This document shows, piece by piece, positions 8,029 to 17,890 of a stretch of 64,000 nucleotides of DNA. The stretch's first letter is position 1; every line of letters starts with the position of its first letter. The notes under the pieces are model-generated. The model did not search any database, had not been told where the DNA came from, and worked only from the letters and a program-made list of their open reading frames with translations. This stretch comes from a bacterium 1XD21-70 (GTDB lineage: Bacteria > Bacillota > Clostridia > Lachnospirales > Lachnospiraceae). A program made the translations under genes and the position numbers. The stretch is taken from NCBI GenBank assembly GCA_003669055.1, contig RAYB01000012.1, forward strand, positions 1 to 64,000, read 5' to 3'.

Positions 8029-9432
8029 ATGAGCAATCCCAATTATGACGTCATTATCATCGGTGCCGGGCCTTCCGGTATCTTCTGCGCTTATGAACTG
8101 ATAGAAAAACAGCCCGGCCTAAAAATCCTGATGATCGAAAAAGGGCGCCCGATTGAAAAGCGTGTCTGCCCCAAGCGGACAACCAAAACCTGTGTGGGCT
8201 GCAAGCCCTGTTCCATTACCACCGGCTTCGCCGGAGCCGGTGCTTTCTCGGACGGCAAGCTTTCCCTGTCGCCGGATGTAGGCGGCAACCTCCCGGAGAT
8301 CCTCGGTTATGAAAAGACCCTGCAGCTGATCCAGGAATCCGACAATATTTACTTAAAGTTCGGTGCCGACACCAACGTTTATGGCATTGACCGGCAAAAG
8401 GAGATCGAAGAGATCCGGCGCAAGGCCATCCAGGCCAACCTCAAATTGATCGAATGCCCCATCCGCCACTTAGGGACCGAGGAGGGGTATAAGATTTACA
8501 CCCGTCTCCAAGAGCACCTGTTAAGCCGGGGCGTCCATATGGAGTTCCATACCATGGTCAAGGACATCCTCATGGAAGGCCGCCAGGTAAAAGGGGTCAT
8601 CACGGACAAGGAAGAAACTTTTTATGCCCCGGAAGTTGTCGCTGCTATCGGGAGGGAAGGTTCTGGCTGGTTCAGCCATATCTGCAATGCACACGGTATT
8701 GAGACCCAGGTCGGCACGGTAGATATCGGTGTTAGGGTGGAGGTCCGGGATGAGGTGATGAAGTTCCTCAATGAGAACCTGTATGAGGCCAAGCTGGTTT
8801 ACTACACCCCGACCTTTGATGACAAGGTACGTACCTTCTGCACCAACCCCTCCGGCGAAGTGGCCACGGAATATTACGAGAACGGCCTGGCCGTGGTCAA
8901 CGGCCACGCCTATAAGTCCAAAGAATACAAAACCAATAACACCAACTTTGCCCTGCTGGTATCCAAGAACTTCACCAAACCGTTCAAGACCCCGATCGAA
9001 TACGGAAAATACATCGCCCGGCTCAGCAACATGCTCTGTGACGGCAAGATCATGGTGCAGACCTTTGGCGACTTCCAGCGGGGGCGCCGCACTACCGAGG
9101 AGCGCCTTTGCCGCAATAACCTGATCCCCACCTTAAAAGATGCGGTGCCCGGGGATCTGTCCTTAGTCTTCCCCCACCGGATCATGGTAGATATCCAGGA
9201 GATGCTCCTTGCCTTAGATAAGGTCACGCCGGGGATTGCCAGCGATGAGACCCTCCTTTACGGCGTTGAAGTCAAATTCTACTCGAACAAGGTTGTGGTA
9301 AGCCCGGGATTTGAGACCAGCATCCGGGGGCTTTGGGCCGTCGGGGACGGCGCCTCGGTTACCAGGGGGCTGCAGCAGGCCTCTGCCAATGGGCTGTGCG
9401 TAGCCCGCAGCATTTTAAACCGCTTTTCATGA
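8029..9432 (+). CDS. NAD(P)/FAD-dependent oxidoreductase (COG2509-type dehydrogenase)
   Basis: The 467-aa protein opens with a Rossmann FAD-binding motif 'VIIIGAGPSGIFCAYEL' and an acidic residue after strand 2 ('MIEKG'). Near the C-terminus it has the second FAD motif 'GLWAVGDGASVTRGLQQA'. After the first motif comes a cysteine cluster, 'VCPKRTTKTCVGCKPC' (about residues 46-61), then 'GFAGAGAFSDGKLSLS', characteristic of the uncharacterised FAD-dependent dehydrogenase family often called YdiF- or COG2509-like. The substrate is unknown. The cysteines could bind a metal or Fe-S cluster, which is inference. The ribosome binding site (AGAAAGAAG) is weak. It is monocistronic, with a terminator right after the stop. 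Confidence 0.9.
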   Translation: MSNPNYDVIIIGAGPSGIFCAYELIEKQPGLKILMIEKGRPIEKRVCPKRTTKTCVGCKPCSITTGFAGAGAFSDGKLSLSPDVGGNLPEILGYEKTLQLIQESDNIYLKFGADTNVYGIDRQKEIEEIRRKAIQANLKLIECPIRHLGTEEGYKIYTRLQEHLLSRGVHMEFHTMVKDILMEGRQVKGVITDKEETFYAPEVVAAIGREGSGWFSHICNAHGIETQVGTVDIGVRVEVRDEVMKFLNENLYEAKLVYYTPTFDDKVRTFCTNPSGEVATEYYENGLAVVNGHAYKSKEYKTNNTNFALLVSKNFTKPFKTPIEYGKYIARLSNMLCDGKIMVQTFGDFQRGRRTTEERLCRNNLIPTLKDAVPGDLSLVFPHRIMVDIQEMLLALDKVTPGIASDETLLYGVEVKFYSNKVVVSPGFETSIRGLWAVGDGASVTRGLQQASANGLCVARSILNRFS

Positions 9433-9451
9433 CCGGCCCACTCCGGGCGGC

Positions 9452-9492
9452 AGAAAACAGGGGGTGGCCTTTCGGCCTGCCCCCTGTTTTCA
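9452..9492. terminator. Bidirectional terminator between FAD oxidoreductase and spoVG
   Basis: The arm GAAAACAGGGGG(T)GGCC is followed by a short loop and GGCCTGCCCCCTGTTTTC. The stem is bounded by A-rich sequence on one side and T-rich on the other, so it can serve both the plus-strand gene ending at 9432 and the convergent spoVG ending at 9520. Confidence 0.88.
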
Positions 9493-9519
9493 TATTAACC
9501 CTATTTCACCGTTAGATCG

Positions 9520-9792
9520 TCACTCTCCCTGGCTTTCCAGCGCTGTAGTCTCATACTTGTTCAGAATCACACTCTGAATCATGTCTCGCGTCTCTGAGTT
9601 GATCGGATGAGCGATGTCCCGATATTCACCGTCTGCTGCCTTGCGGCTGGGCATGGCAATAAACATTCCTTTCTCTCCCTCGATTACCTTAATATCGTGG
9701 ATTACGAATTCATTGTCCAACGTGATCGAAACGATCGCCTTCATTTTACCTTCTTTTTCAATCCTTCTCACTCTTACATCCGTTATCTGCAT
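9520..9792 (-). CDS. spoVG: Septation/sporulation regulator SpoVG
   Basis: SpoVG is a small nucleic-acid-binding regulator affecting septation, sporulation and, in many Firmicutes, virulence or capsule genes. The 90-aa sequence matches the family closely: '[11 protein letters not shown]', '[21 protein letters not shown]', '[10 protein letters not shown]', '[13 protein letters not shown]'. The length is typical (about 84-97). It is monocistronic or follows glgD by 24 bases on the same strand, so read-through from the glycogen genes is possible. Confidence 0.96.
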   Translation of the reverse strand: MQITDVRVRRIEKEGKMKAIVSITLDNEFVIHDIKVIEGEKGMFIAMPSRKAADGEYRDIAHPINSETRDMIQSVILNKYETTALESQGE

Positions 9793-9816
9793 ATCAATAA
9801 CCCTTTCCCTAGTACA

Positions 9817-10938
9817 TTACAACGTATATCTTTCATTCTTTTCCACTACAACACGAATCTTACCCGGCTCACCGATATAGGTGGTATTGGCACGGATGGT
9901 GTCACGGCTTTCCACAATGCAGTTCTCAATCACTGTGTTGTCCCCAATATAGACATCGTTTAAAATTATAGAATTTTTAATTACACAATTATTACCTACA
10001 TATGCTTTTTTAAACAGGATGGAATTCTCCACCGTGCCGTTAATGATAGAACCGCTGGAAATCAAGCTGTTCCTCACCAGCGCCCCCGGGTTATATTTCG
10101 CAGGAGGAAGGTCATCCACCTTGGAATAAACGTCAGGATACTCCTTAAAAAAGTACCTGCGCACCTCCGGCTTCAAAAAATCCATATTCGTCCGGTAATA
10201 GGAATCCACAGAAGCAATATTGCTCCAGTAGGTATTCAGGCGGTATGCGTATATCCGTTTGAGGTTCTTATAACGTACCAGGATATCCCGCACAAAATCC
10301 ACCCGGTCTTCCGCTGCACACCTTTCGATCAGTTCAATCAGCTGGCGCCGCCGGATCACGTAGATCCCGCAAGATACGGCATTGCCCGCCGCCGCCACCG
10401 GCTTTTCCTCAAATTCCGTGATGCGCCCGTCACCGTTAATGGCCACATTCCCGTAACGGGTAATGTCCTCTCCCTCCGGCAGTTTTGTACATACTACAGT
10501 AATGTCAGCCTTCTTCTCAATATGGTATTCCAGCACCGTATTGTAATCCAGCTTGTAAATCCCGTCCCCCGAGGTGATCACCACATATGGCTCATGGCTG
10601 TTCTTTAAAAATGCCAGGTTCTGGTATAGGGCATCTGCTGTCCCCCGGTACCAATCGCTGTTCTCCGCCGTGATGGTGGGCGTGAATACATACAGGCCTC
10701 CCTGCTTCCTCCCAAAATCCCACCACTTGGAAGAACTTAAATGTTCGTTCAGCGAGCGGGAATTATACTGGGTAAACACCGCCACATTCTGGATATGGGA
10801 ATTGCTCATATTACTCAGCGCAAAATCAATACTCCGGTAACTGCCGGCAACCGGCATCGCGGAAATTGCCCGCTTGTTGGAAAGTTCCCTCATCCTCTTA
10901 CTGTTGCCGCCCGCCAAAACAATGCCTATCGCCCTCAT
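9817..10938 (-). CDS. glgD: Glucose-1-phosphate adenylyltransferase subunit GlgD
   Basis: GlgD is the non-catalytic or regulatory partner of GlgC in the Firmicutes ADP-glucose pyrophosphorylase, which supplies ADP-glucose for glycogen synthesis. The 373-aa protein has the nucleotidyltransferase fold ('[19 protein letters not shown]', '[12 protein letters not shown]') and a C-terminal left-handed beta-helix ('[20 protein letters not shown]'). The GlgC signature for substrate and activator binding is degenerate, as expected for GlgD. The start overlaps the glgC stop as ATGA, with AGGTGATG upstream, so the two are translationally coupled, consistent with a heteromeric enzyme. Confidence 0.95.
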   Translation of the reverse strand: MRAIGIVLAGGNSKRMRELSNKRAISAMPVAGSYRSIDFALSNMSNSHIQNVAVFTQYNSRSLNEHLSSSKWWDFGRKQGGLYVFTPTITAENSDWYRGTADALYQNLAFLKNSHEPYVVITSGDGIYKLDYNTVLEYHIEKKADITVVCTKLPEGEDITRYGNVAINGDGRITEFEEKPVAAAGNAVSCGIYVIRRRQLIELIERCAAEDRVDFVRDILVRYKNLKRIYAYRLNTYWSNIASVDSYYRTNMDFLKPEVRRYFFKEYPDVYSKVDDLPPAKYNPGALVRNSLISSGSIINGTVENSILFKKAYVGNNCVIKNSIILNDVYIGDNTVIENCIVESRDTIRANTTYIGEPGKIRVVVEKNERYTL

Positions 10939-12209
10939 CGCACATCACCTGCCTTTATAATGGATCCTCCAGAGGATAGCTTTCCGTCCGGATAATCCTC
11001 CGCGGACGTGATACCTGAAATAGCCGTGTTCTTGCCAATCTTCACCTGATCCGGAATCACACTATGCTCGCCGACCGTGACCAGGTCAAACTGATACACC
11101 TTAGGGTCGTAGGTGCTGGGGGCATACTCTCCTATCCCCAGTTCGGCTCCTGCGCCCACGGTGCTGTCCTCCGCTATGATCGCCTTCGTTATCTTGGCGC
11201 CTTCGCCGACCACACTGTCACGCATAATGATCGAATCCCGGATCACCGCCCCTTTCTTGACCGTAACACCGGCACCGATTACGGAATTATGTACCTCCCC
11301 GTAAATCTCCGTGCCTTCGCCGATAATGCTGCGTTCAATCACTGCTTCGGCAGCCACATATTGAGGCGGGATGATATCACTTTTGGTATAGATCTTCCAG
11401 TATTCTTCATAAAGATTGAATTCAGGAATAATATCGATCAGTTCCATATTGGCCTCCCAATAGGAACCCAATGTACCCACATCCTTCCAATAGCCATTAT
11501 ATTCGTAGGCAAAAATCCGCTTGCCCCCTCCATGGCAATAGGGAATGATATGCTTGCCGAAATCGCAGCCCGGTTCCTCCGACAGATGGATCAGTGCTTC
11601 CCTCAGCACCGGCCAGCTGAAAATATAAATCCCCATAGACGCCAGGTTGCTCCTGGGCTGCGCCGGTTTTTCCTCAAACTCAACGATGCGGTTGGACTCA
11701 TCCGTTATGACAATGCCAAAACGGCTGGCCTCCTCCATCGGCACAGGCATTGCAGCGATGGTGACATCCGCATTATTCGCCTTATGGTATTCCAGCATCA
11801 CTTCATAATCCATCTTATAAATATGGTCACCAGACAGGATCAGCACATAATCCGGATTGTAGGTTTCCATAAACTCCAGATTCTGAAAAATCGCATTGGC
11901 GGTACCGGTATACCAGTCACTGCCTTTGCTTTTTTCGTAAGGCGGCAGGATCGTGACTCCCCCCACATTACGGTCCAAATCCCACGGAATACCGATTCCA
12001 ATATGGGTATTCAGGCGCAATGGCTGGTACTGTGTAAGCACACCGACAGTATCCACGCCTGAATTGATGCAATTGCTCAGCGGGAAGTCAATAATCCTGT
12101 ACTTTCCGCCGAATGAGACTGCCGGCTTTGCGACTTTCTGCGTCAGCACGCCCAAACGGCTGCCTTGCCCTCCCGCCAATAGCATGGCAATCATTTCCTT
12201 CTTAATCAC
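10935..12209 (-). CDS. glgC: Glucose-1-phosphate adenylyltransferase catalytic subunit GlgC
   Basis: GlgC makes ADP-glucose from ATP and glucose-1-phosphate. The 424-aa protein shows '[16 protein letters not shown]' (nucleotide loop), '[20 protein letters not shown]', '[13 protein letters not shown]', '[10 protein letters not shown]' and a hexapeptide-repeat beta-helix at the C-terminus. Translation starts at GTG 12207-12209 behind GAGGTGAT. It is first in the glgC-glgD operon. No glgA, glgB or glgP lies in this window. Confidence 0.96.
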   Translation of the reverse strand: MIKKEMIAMLLAGGQGSRLGVLTQKVAKPAVSFGGKYRIIDFPLSNCINSGVDTVGVLTQYQPLRLNTHIGIGIPWDLDRNVGGVTILPPYEKSKGSDWYTGTANAIFQNLEFMETYNPDYVLILSGDHIYKMDYEVMLEYHKANNADVTIAAMPVPMEEASRFGIVITDESNRIVEFEEKPAQPRSNLASMGIYIFSWPVLREALIHLSEEPGCDFGKHIIPYCHGGGKRIFAYEYNGYWKDVGTLGSYWEANMELIDIIPEFNLYEEYWKIYTKSDIIPPQYVAAEAVIERSIIGEGTEIYGEVHNSVIGAGVTVKKGAVIRDSIIMRDSVVGEGAKITKAIIAEDSTVGAGAELGIGEYAPSTYDPKVYQFDLVTVGEHSVIPDQVKIGKNTAISGITSAEDYPDGKLSSGGSIIKAGDVR

Positions 12210-12397
12210 GCTATCACCTCGCTGTAGTATTTTCTATAGATATGATTATACCACATAACAAAAAAATAGTGAACAAATTTTATGTGTATTTTTAAGATTT
12301 TTTGTTCATTTTCCGACATCTTTTGTATGATTTCATTTTTTTTAGCAGATAGTGGCGGAATGTAGGGAAAAGTACATGAGAAAGCCGCCTCTTTCCC

Positions 12398-12426
12398 TTG
12401 AATCCTTTAAAAAAATAAAGTATAAT
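12398..12426 (+). promoter_or_regulatory. Sigma-A type promoter for asnS
   Basis: TTGAAT at 12398-12403, a 17-base spacer and a perfect TATAAT at 12421-12426 lie 36 bases before the asnS start. The rest of the 253-base divergent gap towards glgC is AT-rich with no other clear feature. No T-box leader is visible. Confidence 0.8.
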
Positions 12427-12462
12427 CGCCATATGGCACCAAAGTTTGAAAGGAGAACCATC

Positions 12463-13854
12463 ATGGATTTAATTACCATAAGAGAATTATACCGAAACCG
12501 GGAACAATACCTGGACAAGGAGGTTTCCGTGGGAGGATGGGTCCGCAGCGTGCGCGGCTCCAAGGCATTTGGTTTTATCGTTGTCAGCGACGGCAGCTAT
12601 TTTGATACACTTCAGGTTGTCTACCACGACACCCTGGCCAATTTTTCCCAGGTCAGCAAGCTGAATGTAGGTGCTGCCATCCTGGTGAAAGGCACCCTCA
12701 TCGCCACCCCGGATGCCAAACAGCCCTTTGAGATCCAGGCGGCAGACGTAACGGTTGAAGGTGCTTCCGCCCCCGATTATCCGCTGCAGAAAAAACGCCA
12801 TACACTGGAATATCTGCGCACCATCACCCACCTGCGCCCCCGCACCAATACCTTCCAGGCCGTGTTCCGGGTCCGTTCCCTTATCGCCTATGCGATCCAC
12901 CAATATTTCCAGGAACGCGATTTTGTCTATGTCCACACCCCGCTGATCACCGGGAGTGACTGTGAAGGCGCCGGGGAGATGTTCCAGGTTACCACCATGG
13001 ATTTAGCCGATATCCCGCAGAAAGATGACGGTTCCATTGATTTCACCAAGGACTTCTTCGGCAAGCCCACCAACCTGACCGTCAGCGGGCAGCTCAACGG
13101 CGAGACCTATGCGATGGCCTTCCGCAATATCTATACCTTCGGGCCTACCTTCCGGGCGGAGAATTCCAACACCACCCGCCATGCCGCCGAGTTCTGGATG
13201 ATTGAACCGGAGATGGCATTCGCCGACCTGCAGGATAACATGGAGGTCGCAGAAGGCATGCTGAAATACATTATCCGCTACGTATTGGAGCATGCCCCGG
13301 AGGAGATGGCATTTTTCAACAGCTTTATCGACAAGGGCCTTCTGGAACGGCTAAACGGCGTGCTGAACTCTGAATTCGCCCATGTTACCTACACGGACGC
13401 AATTCAGGTTTTGGAACAGAACAATGATAACTTTGACTACAAGGTGTCCTGGGGCTGTGACCTGCAGACCGAGCATGAGCGCTACCTGACCGAGCAGGTG
13501 TACAAGCGCCCTGTCTTCGTCACCGACTATCCCAAGGAAATCAAGGCCTTCTATATGAAGATGAACCCGGACAACAAGACCGTGGCGGCCATGGACTGCC
13601 TGGTTCCCGGCATCGGCGAGATCATAGGCGGCAGCCAGCGTGAAGACGATTACGGCAAGCTGCTCTCCCGCATGAAAGAACTTGGCCTTAAGGAAGAAGA
13701 TTACGGCTTCTACCTGGATCTGCGCAAATACGGTTCCACCCGCCATGCCGGTTTCGGCCTCGGCTTTGAGCGCTGTGTCATGTACCTGACCGGCATGGGC
13801 AACATCCGCGACGTAATTCCTTTCCCGAGGACAGTCGGCAACTGCGAACTGTAG
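12463..13854 (+). CDS. asnS: Asparaginyl-tRNA synthetase
   Basis: AsnS charges tRNA-Asn. The 463-aa protein has an N-terminal OB-fold anticodon-binding domain ('[17 protein letters not shown]') and a class IIb catalytic core: '[18 protein letters not shown]' (motif 1), '[24 protein letters not shown]' region (motif 2) and '[15 protein letters not shown]' (motif 3). The start at 12463 follows AAAGGAGAA. The in-frame ORF extends upstream to 12352, but that part overlaps the promoter and is not protein-like. Confidence 0.97.
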   Translation: MDLITIRELYRNREQYLDKEVSVGGWVRSVRGSKAFGFIVVSDGSYFDTLQVVYHDTLANFSQVSKLNVGAAILVKGTLIATPDAKQPFEIQAADVTVEGASAPDYPLQKKRHTLEYLRTITHLRPRTNTFQAVFRVRSLIAYAIHQYFQERDFVYVHTPLITGSDCEGAGEMFQVTTMDLADIPQKDDGSIDFTKDFFGKPTNLTVSGQLNGETYAMAFRNIYTFGPTFRAENSNTTRHAAEFWMIEPEMAFADLQDNMEVAEGMLKYIIRYVLEHAPEEMAFFNSFIDKGLLERLNGVLNSEFAHVTYTDAIQVLEQNNDNFDYKVSWGCDLQTEHERYLTEQVYKRPVFVTDYPKEIKAFYMKMNPDNKTVAAMDCLVPGIGEIIGGSQREDDYGKLLSRMKELGLKEEDYGFYLDLRKYGSTRHAGFGLGFERCVMYLTGMGNIRDVIPFPRTVGNCEL

Positions 13855-13902
13855 CCGTCCCAGGCTTACTGGCACCTTTCCACCATGCTTAAAGGAGTTC
13901 CC

Positions 13903-14973
13903 ATGAAATTTATCCACACCGCAGACATCCACTGGGGCATGAACCCTGACAGTGATAAGCCCTGGAGCCGCGACCGGGCACAGGCAATCAAAGATACCTT
14001 TACCGAGATTGTCCGCCAGGCCAGGCTCCGGGATGCAGACTTTCTGTTTGTCGCCGGAGACCTGTTCCACCGCCAGCCTTTGCTGCGGGATCTCAAGGAG
14101 ATCAATTACCTGTTCTCCACGATCCCCGCGATCCAGGTGGTGCTGATTGCCGGCAACCATGACCGCATACGCCCGAATTCTGCCCTGCATAGCTTTTCCT
14201 GGTGCTCCAATGTAACCTGGCTGGCAGAAAAGACTCCGTCCGCCGTTGTCTTTGAAAAACAGAATGTTGATGTGACCGGTTTTTCTTACCATACGGCAGA
14301 AATTGCGGAGCCCTGGCTAAAGGATGTCGTCCCCCCTGACACATCAAGGATCCACATCCTGCTGGCCCATGGCGGGGACAGCACCCACCTTCCCCTTGAG
14401 AAAAAGAAGTTCGCGGCTTCTGGTTTTTCCTATGCCGCACTGGGGCATATCCACAAGCCGGAACTGGCACCGGATCTAACCTATGCCTATCCCGGCTCCC
14501 CGGAGCCGCTCGACAAAACGGAAACCGGGCGCCATGGCATGGTATTTGGTGAGATCAGCCCTACTACCCGCCAGGTCACACGCCTGGAATTCGTCCCGCT
14601 GTCCCAGGCGCAATATATCCCGCTTGTCGTCCACGTGACACCTGCCACCACCAACGGGGAACTCTCGAACCGTATCCTGGAAGAAGCCGGCAGACGCGGC
14701 CTGGAGCACATCTACCGTTTCCGCATCCGCGGCATGCGCGACCCTGATATCCAGTTTGACTTAAGCCCGCTGGAACGCAAACTCCAGGTCGTGGAGATCC
14801 TGGACGAATCGGAACCCCAGTATGATTTCAGCCGTCTGTTTGCGGAACATCCCGGCGATATGATCGGTTTTTATATCCGTGCCCTGCAGAAAGAAGAGAT
14901 GAGTGCCGTAGAAAAAAAGGCTCTTTATTATGGGATTGACGCTCTGCTCTGCACTATGGACGAGAGAAGATAA
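13903..14973 (+). CDS. SbcD-like metallophosphoesterase (DNA repair exonuclease family)
   Basis: This is a calcineurin-like phosphoesterase of the SbcD/Mre11/YhaO group. Metal-binding motifs are 'HTADIHWG' (D-x-H), 'FVAGDLFHRQ' (GD), 'LIAGNHDRI' (GNHD) and 'LLAHGG', 'ALGHIHKPE' (GHxH). The 356-aa protein is close to B. subtilis YhaO in length. The start MKFIHTADIHWG at 13903 has AAAGGAG upstream. The next gene, 14 bases on, is an SMC-like ATPase, so the two likely form a nuclease-ATPase complex acting on DNA ends or hairpins. No helicase accessory is seen. Confidence 0.9.
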   Translation: MKFIHTADIHWGMNPDSDKPWSRDRAQAIKDTFTEIVRQARLRDADFLFVAGDLFHRQPLLRDLKEINYLFSTIPAIQVVLIAGNHDRIRPNSALHSFSWCSNVTWLAEKTPSAVVFEKQNVDVTGFSYHTAEIAEPWLKDVVPPDTSRIHILLAHGGDSTHLPLEKKKFAASGFSYAALGHIHKPELAPDLTYAYPGSPEPLDKTETGRHGMVFGEISPTTRQVTRLEFVPLSQAQYIPLVVHVTPATTNGELSNRILEEAGRRGLEHIYRFRIRGMRDPDIQFDLSPLERKLQVVEILDESEPQYDFSRLFAEHPGDMIGFYIRALQKEEMSAVEKKALYYGIDALLCTMDERR

Positions 14974-14987
14974 GGAGGCATGAGAGG

Positions 14988-16871
14988 ATGAAATTACTGG
15001 ATTTACACATCAACGGATTCGGTAAATTCCATGACCGTGACCTGGCCTTTTCGGACGGCCTGAACATTGTATATGGGAAAAACGAGGCCGGGAAGTCTAC
15101 CATCCACACCTTTGTCCGCTGTATGCTGTTCGGCCTGGAACGCGGCCGCGGCCGTGCTTCCCGCAATGATACCTATTCTCATTTCGACCCCTGGGACGGC
15201 CGCTCTGCCTACGGCGGGTGGCTGCGCTTAGAGCAGGATGGCACGGTTTACCGGATCGAGCGCAATTTTCAAAAAGACCAAAAGTCCCTGGCAATAATCG
15301 ACGAAACCATGGGCAAGCAGGTCGAGCCGACCAAGGCCTTCCTAGACCAATTGCTGTGCGGGCTCAGCGAAACCACCTATGCCAACACCATCAGCATTGG
15401 CCAGCTGAAAAGCGCCACGGACGGCGGCATGGTTGCCGAACTGCGCAATTATATTGCCAACATGAATACCTCTGGCAATATGTCCCTCAACATTACCCGC
15501 GCAACCTCCCGCCTGCGGAGCCGCCGCAAGGAATTTGACCAGCAGCTGGATCCGGAAGCCGCCAAAAGCTATGCCACCCTGCAAGGGGAAATCCGCACGA
15601 TCGAACGGGAGATTTCTGCTCCGGAATACGAAAACCAGCTGCAATCGTACCAGGACATGCGTACCCAGATCCACTCCCAGATCGCGCAAAAGCAGGAGGA
15701 GCGGGAATCTTTGCTGCAGAAAATGGCCTCCGCAAAGCAAGCGCTGGCCAGTGCCCAGTTCGCAGACGAGGAATCTGTCATTCGCTACCGCGACGAAACC
15801 TGCGGCACTTACGATGCCTACGAAGCAGCCAAAACCGCCTGCGAGAGGAAATCCCGATCCGTACTCACGGTGCTGTCCCTTGCGGCCGCCGCCCTTACCG
15901 GGGTTTTTACTGCATTTGTCATTCTCCAGGAACATGCCCGCAGGGCAAAGCTTCTGGACGGCAGCCCCCTGCTAAGCCCCCATGACCCCGCTATTTTCCT
16001 GATCTGCGCCCTGGCTGCTTTTACCCTGTTTTTTATGGTCACCGGCATCGTGCTGATCCTCAAAAAGAAACATGACCATAGGGATCTTGCCTACACCGGC
16101 AAGCTTTTGCAGGAAGTTTTCTCCCGCCATCTCGGTGATCCGTCGGTCTCCCGCGAAGCCATGGATGCATTCCTCGCACGGATGGATGAGTACACCCGCC
16201 TCGGACAGGCCATCCTGCGTTCGGAAGCTTCCCTTGAGATCCAGGCCGGTGAAATCACCTCCTTGAAGGAGCGCGTGTCTTCCTGCGATGAAGTGATATC
16301 CAAGCAGCAGAAAACCCAGTGGGAATTGGAAAAAAAATTAGACCGGCTGGCACAATGCAAGGATCAGGCCGAGACAATAAAACAGATATTGGAAGAGAAC
16401 GACCGCATCCGTGAGGAGATCGCCGCAATTGACCTGGCCTTGGGCACCATGACAGAATTATCTTCCACTATCCGTGACTCCTTTGGCCTCTATCTGAACC
16501 AGGCTGCATCGGATATGATCGGTGAAATCACCGGGGGTGCCTATGACAGTATGAGTGTGGACGAAAACCTGGATCTGTTCCTGAATACACGCACAAAACT
16601 GGTTCCTGTATCTCAGGTCAGCAGCGGTACCATCGACCAGGTTTATCTCGCGCTGCGCCTGGCTGCGGCACGCCTGATCCAAAAAGGGCATGACCAGATG
16701 CCGCTGATTTTCGATGACAGTTTCGTGCAGTATGATGACGACCGGCTGAAAACCTCCCTGAAATGGCTCTCCCATGCCTACGAAAACCAGATGATCATCT
16801 TTACCTGCCATCAGCGGGAAGCGCAAATGATGGCAGCAAACCAGATCCCGTTCCACCTGATTGAAATTTAA
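14988..16871 (+). CDS. SbcC/YhaN-like AAA ATPase with central transmembrane segments
   Basis: The Walker A 'YGKNEAGKSTIHTFVRCML' (about residues 30-48), the ABC-type signature 'VSSGTIDQVYLALRLAAARL' and Walker B 'MPLIFDDSFVQYDDDR' near the C-terminus identify a Rad50/SbcC-type ATPase. The 627-aa length is shorter than SbcC. The middle has coiled-coil stretches flanking two hydrophobic segments ('VLTVLSLAAAALTGVFTAFV' and 'ALAAFTLFFMVTGIVLIL'), as in YhaN-like proteins, rather than a zinc hook. It is likely anchored in the membrane. AAGGAGG precedes the start, and a terminator follows the stop. It is expected to act with the SbcD-like protein encoded just upstream. Confidence 0.88.
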   Translation: MKLLDLHINGFGKFHDRDLAFSDGLNIVYGKNEAGKSTIHTFVRCMLFGLERGRGRASRNDTYSHFDPWDGRSAYGGWLRLEQDGTVYRIERNFQKDQKSLAIIDETMGKQVEPTKAFLDQLLCGLSETTYANTISIGQLKSATDGGMVAELRNYIANMNTSGNMSLNITRATSRLRSRRKEFDQQLDPEAAKSYATLQGEIRTIEREISAPEYENQLQSYQDMRTQIHSQIAQKQEERESLLQKMASAKQALASAQFADEESVIRYRDETCGTYDAYEAAKTACERKSRSVLTVLSLAAAALTGVFTAFVILQEHARRAKLLDGSPLLSPHDPAIFLICALAAFTLFFMVTGIVLILKKKHDHRDLAYTGKLLQEVFSRHLGDPSVSREAMDAFLARMDEYTRLGQAILRSEASLEIQAGEITSLKERVSSCDEVISKQQKTQWELEKKLDRLAQCKDQAETIKQILEENDRIREEIAAIDLALGTMTELSSTIRDSFGLYLNQAASDMIGEITGGAYDSMSVDENLDLFLNTRTKLVPVSQVSSGTIDQVYLALRLAAARLIQKGHDQMPLIFDDSFVQYDDDRLKTSLKWLSHAYENQMIIFTCHQREAQMMAANQIPFHLIEI

Positions 16872-16880
16872 AGCACCTAT

Positions 16881-16928
16881 GACAAATCCGCCCCGGCCGA
16901 TCCCTTCCTTGGCCAGGGCGGATTTGTC
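16881..16928. terminator. Bidirectional terminator after the SbcD/SbcC-like operon
   Basis: GACAAATCCGCCC (16881-16893) pairs with GGGCGGATTTGTC (16916-16928), a 13-bp stem. It separates the plus-strand operon from the convergent lipoprotein gene that ends at 16936. An additional GGCC pair can extend the stem. Confidence 0.85.
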
Positions 16929-16935
16929 TTATGCC

Positions 16936-17745
16936 CTATTCTCCTGCCGAGATCACAGGGGATCTTGACTCGCTTTCACTCTCCTCCTCAATCTCCTGCG
17001 GCTCCTGGCTCTCCTGTCCGGGTTCTGTACCGGGCTCCGGCGTGGTTTCCCCATTGGTTCCCATGCCATCCGTGGCAGCGGCCGCCGGGAATGTAGCCGC
17101 CACAGTCTCCGGCTGCGCCTTGACAATGTCCCGGATCTCCTCAATATCGACGGTCGGCATACTCTCCGTCCCGCCTGTCTGCATCCGGTAGCGAACCATC
17201 CCCTGGAATTCTCCGGACAAGGTTATCTGGTCACCAACGGCTAAGCCGGTATTAACGATGTTTCTTTGATATTCCCCTACAACCCGCTTGCTGTCCTTCC
17301 CATCGGCTGCCAGTACAATCTGCACTGCAGTGCTGCCGATCGGGGCAAAGCGCACGATCCTTCCTGAAAACCTGACCTGCTTTTGTAAATAATCGCCAGG
17401 ATTTCCCACCAGCTTGGCATAATCCGTAACTCCGCCCTGCTGCTCCTGTTCCTCGGCGGCGGCCAGGGATTCTTCCGCCGCCTTTAGGGATTCTTCCATC
17501 GCTTTTAACGATTCCTCTGCCGCCTGGATAGATTCCTCCGCGGCCTTGTGTTCCTTCTCCTTTTTTGCGGCATCCTTTTCTGATGTTTCTTCCTCTTTCG
17601 GTGTCTCCGCTTCCGGCTCTGCTTGGCTTTCTGACGCAGCGGCCTCTGCTTCCTCCCTGCCAGGCGCTATCCCTGCACTCTGCACAGAGCACCCGGCCGC
17701 CAATACCATAATCCCCAACAGCATACCAAAATAATGTTTTTTCAT
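16936..17745 (-). CDS. Lipoprotein with Ala/Glu heptad repeats and an OB-like domain
   Basis: The 269-aa protein starts at 17745 (GGAGGAG upstream) with a lipoprotein signal peptide ending in 'VLAAGC', so it should be anchored on the outer face of the membrane. Residues about 35-75 are Glu/Lys-rich. Then come four near-identical heptads of the form 'AEESLKA' (ESIQAAEESLKAMEESLKAA), predicted to form a coiled coil. A globular domain follows ('NPGDYLQKQVRFSGRIVRFA', 'LAVGDQITLSGEFQG') that looks like an OB fold of the tRNA_anti-like type. The C-terminal tail is acidic, Pro/Glu/Ser-rich. The function is unknown. Confidence 0.85.
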   Translation of the reverse strand: MKKHYFGMLLGIMVLAAGCSVQSAGIAPGREEAEAAASESQAEPEAETPKEEETSEKDAAKKEKEHKAAEESIQAAEESLKAMEESLKAAEESLAAAEEQEQQGGVTDYAKLVGNPGDYLQKQVRFSGRIVRFAPIGSTAVQIVLAADGKDSKRVVGEYQRNIVNTGLAVGDQITLSGEFQGMVRYRMQTGGTESMPTVDIEEIRDIVKAQPETVAATFPAAAATDGMGTNGETTPEPGTEPGQESQEPQEIEEESESESRSPVISAGE

Positions 17746-17890
17746 CTGTAGACTCCTCCCCAAACCTTCTTTTTTATTATAACCGCCATTTCCTGCCGAA
17801 GCAATTCCTATCTTTGTAAAAACAGTTTCTGACAGGCTCTTTTTTCTTATCCCCTCATATCTTATACCAATATCCTTCATGGAGGTTCTT

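Noticed and set aside
11064-12062. 332-codon open frame on the plus strand
   Set aside because: It lies wholly antisense to glgC, which has strong motifs, a GTG start with ribosome binding site and coupling to glgD. It shows no protein-like motif.
13351-14292. 313-codon open frame on the minus strand
   Set aside because: It is antisense to the end of asnS and the SbcD-like gene and has no motif or ribosome binding site.
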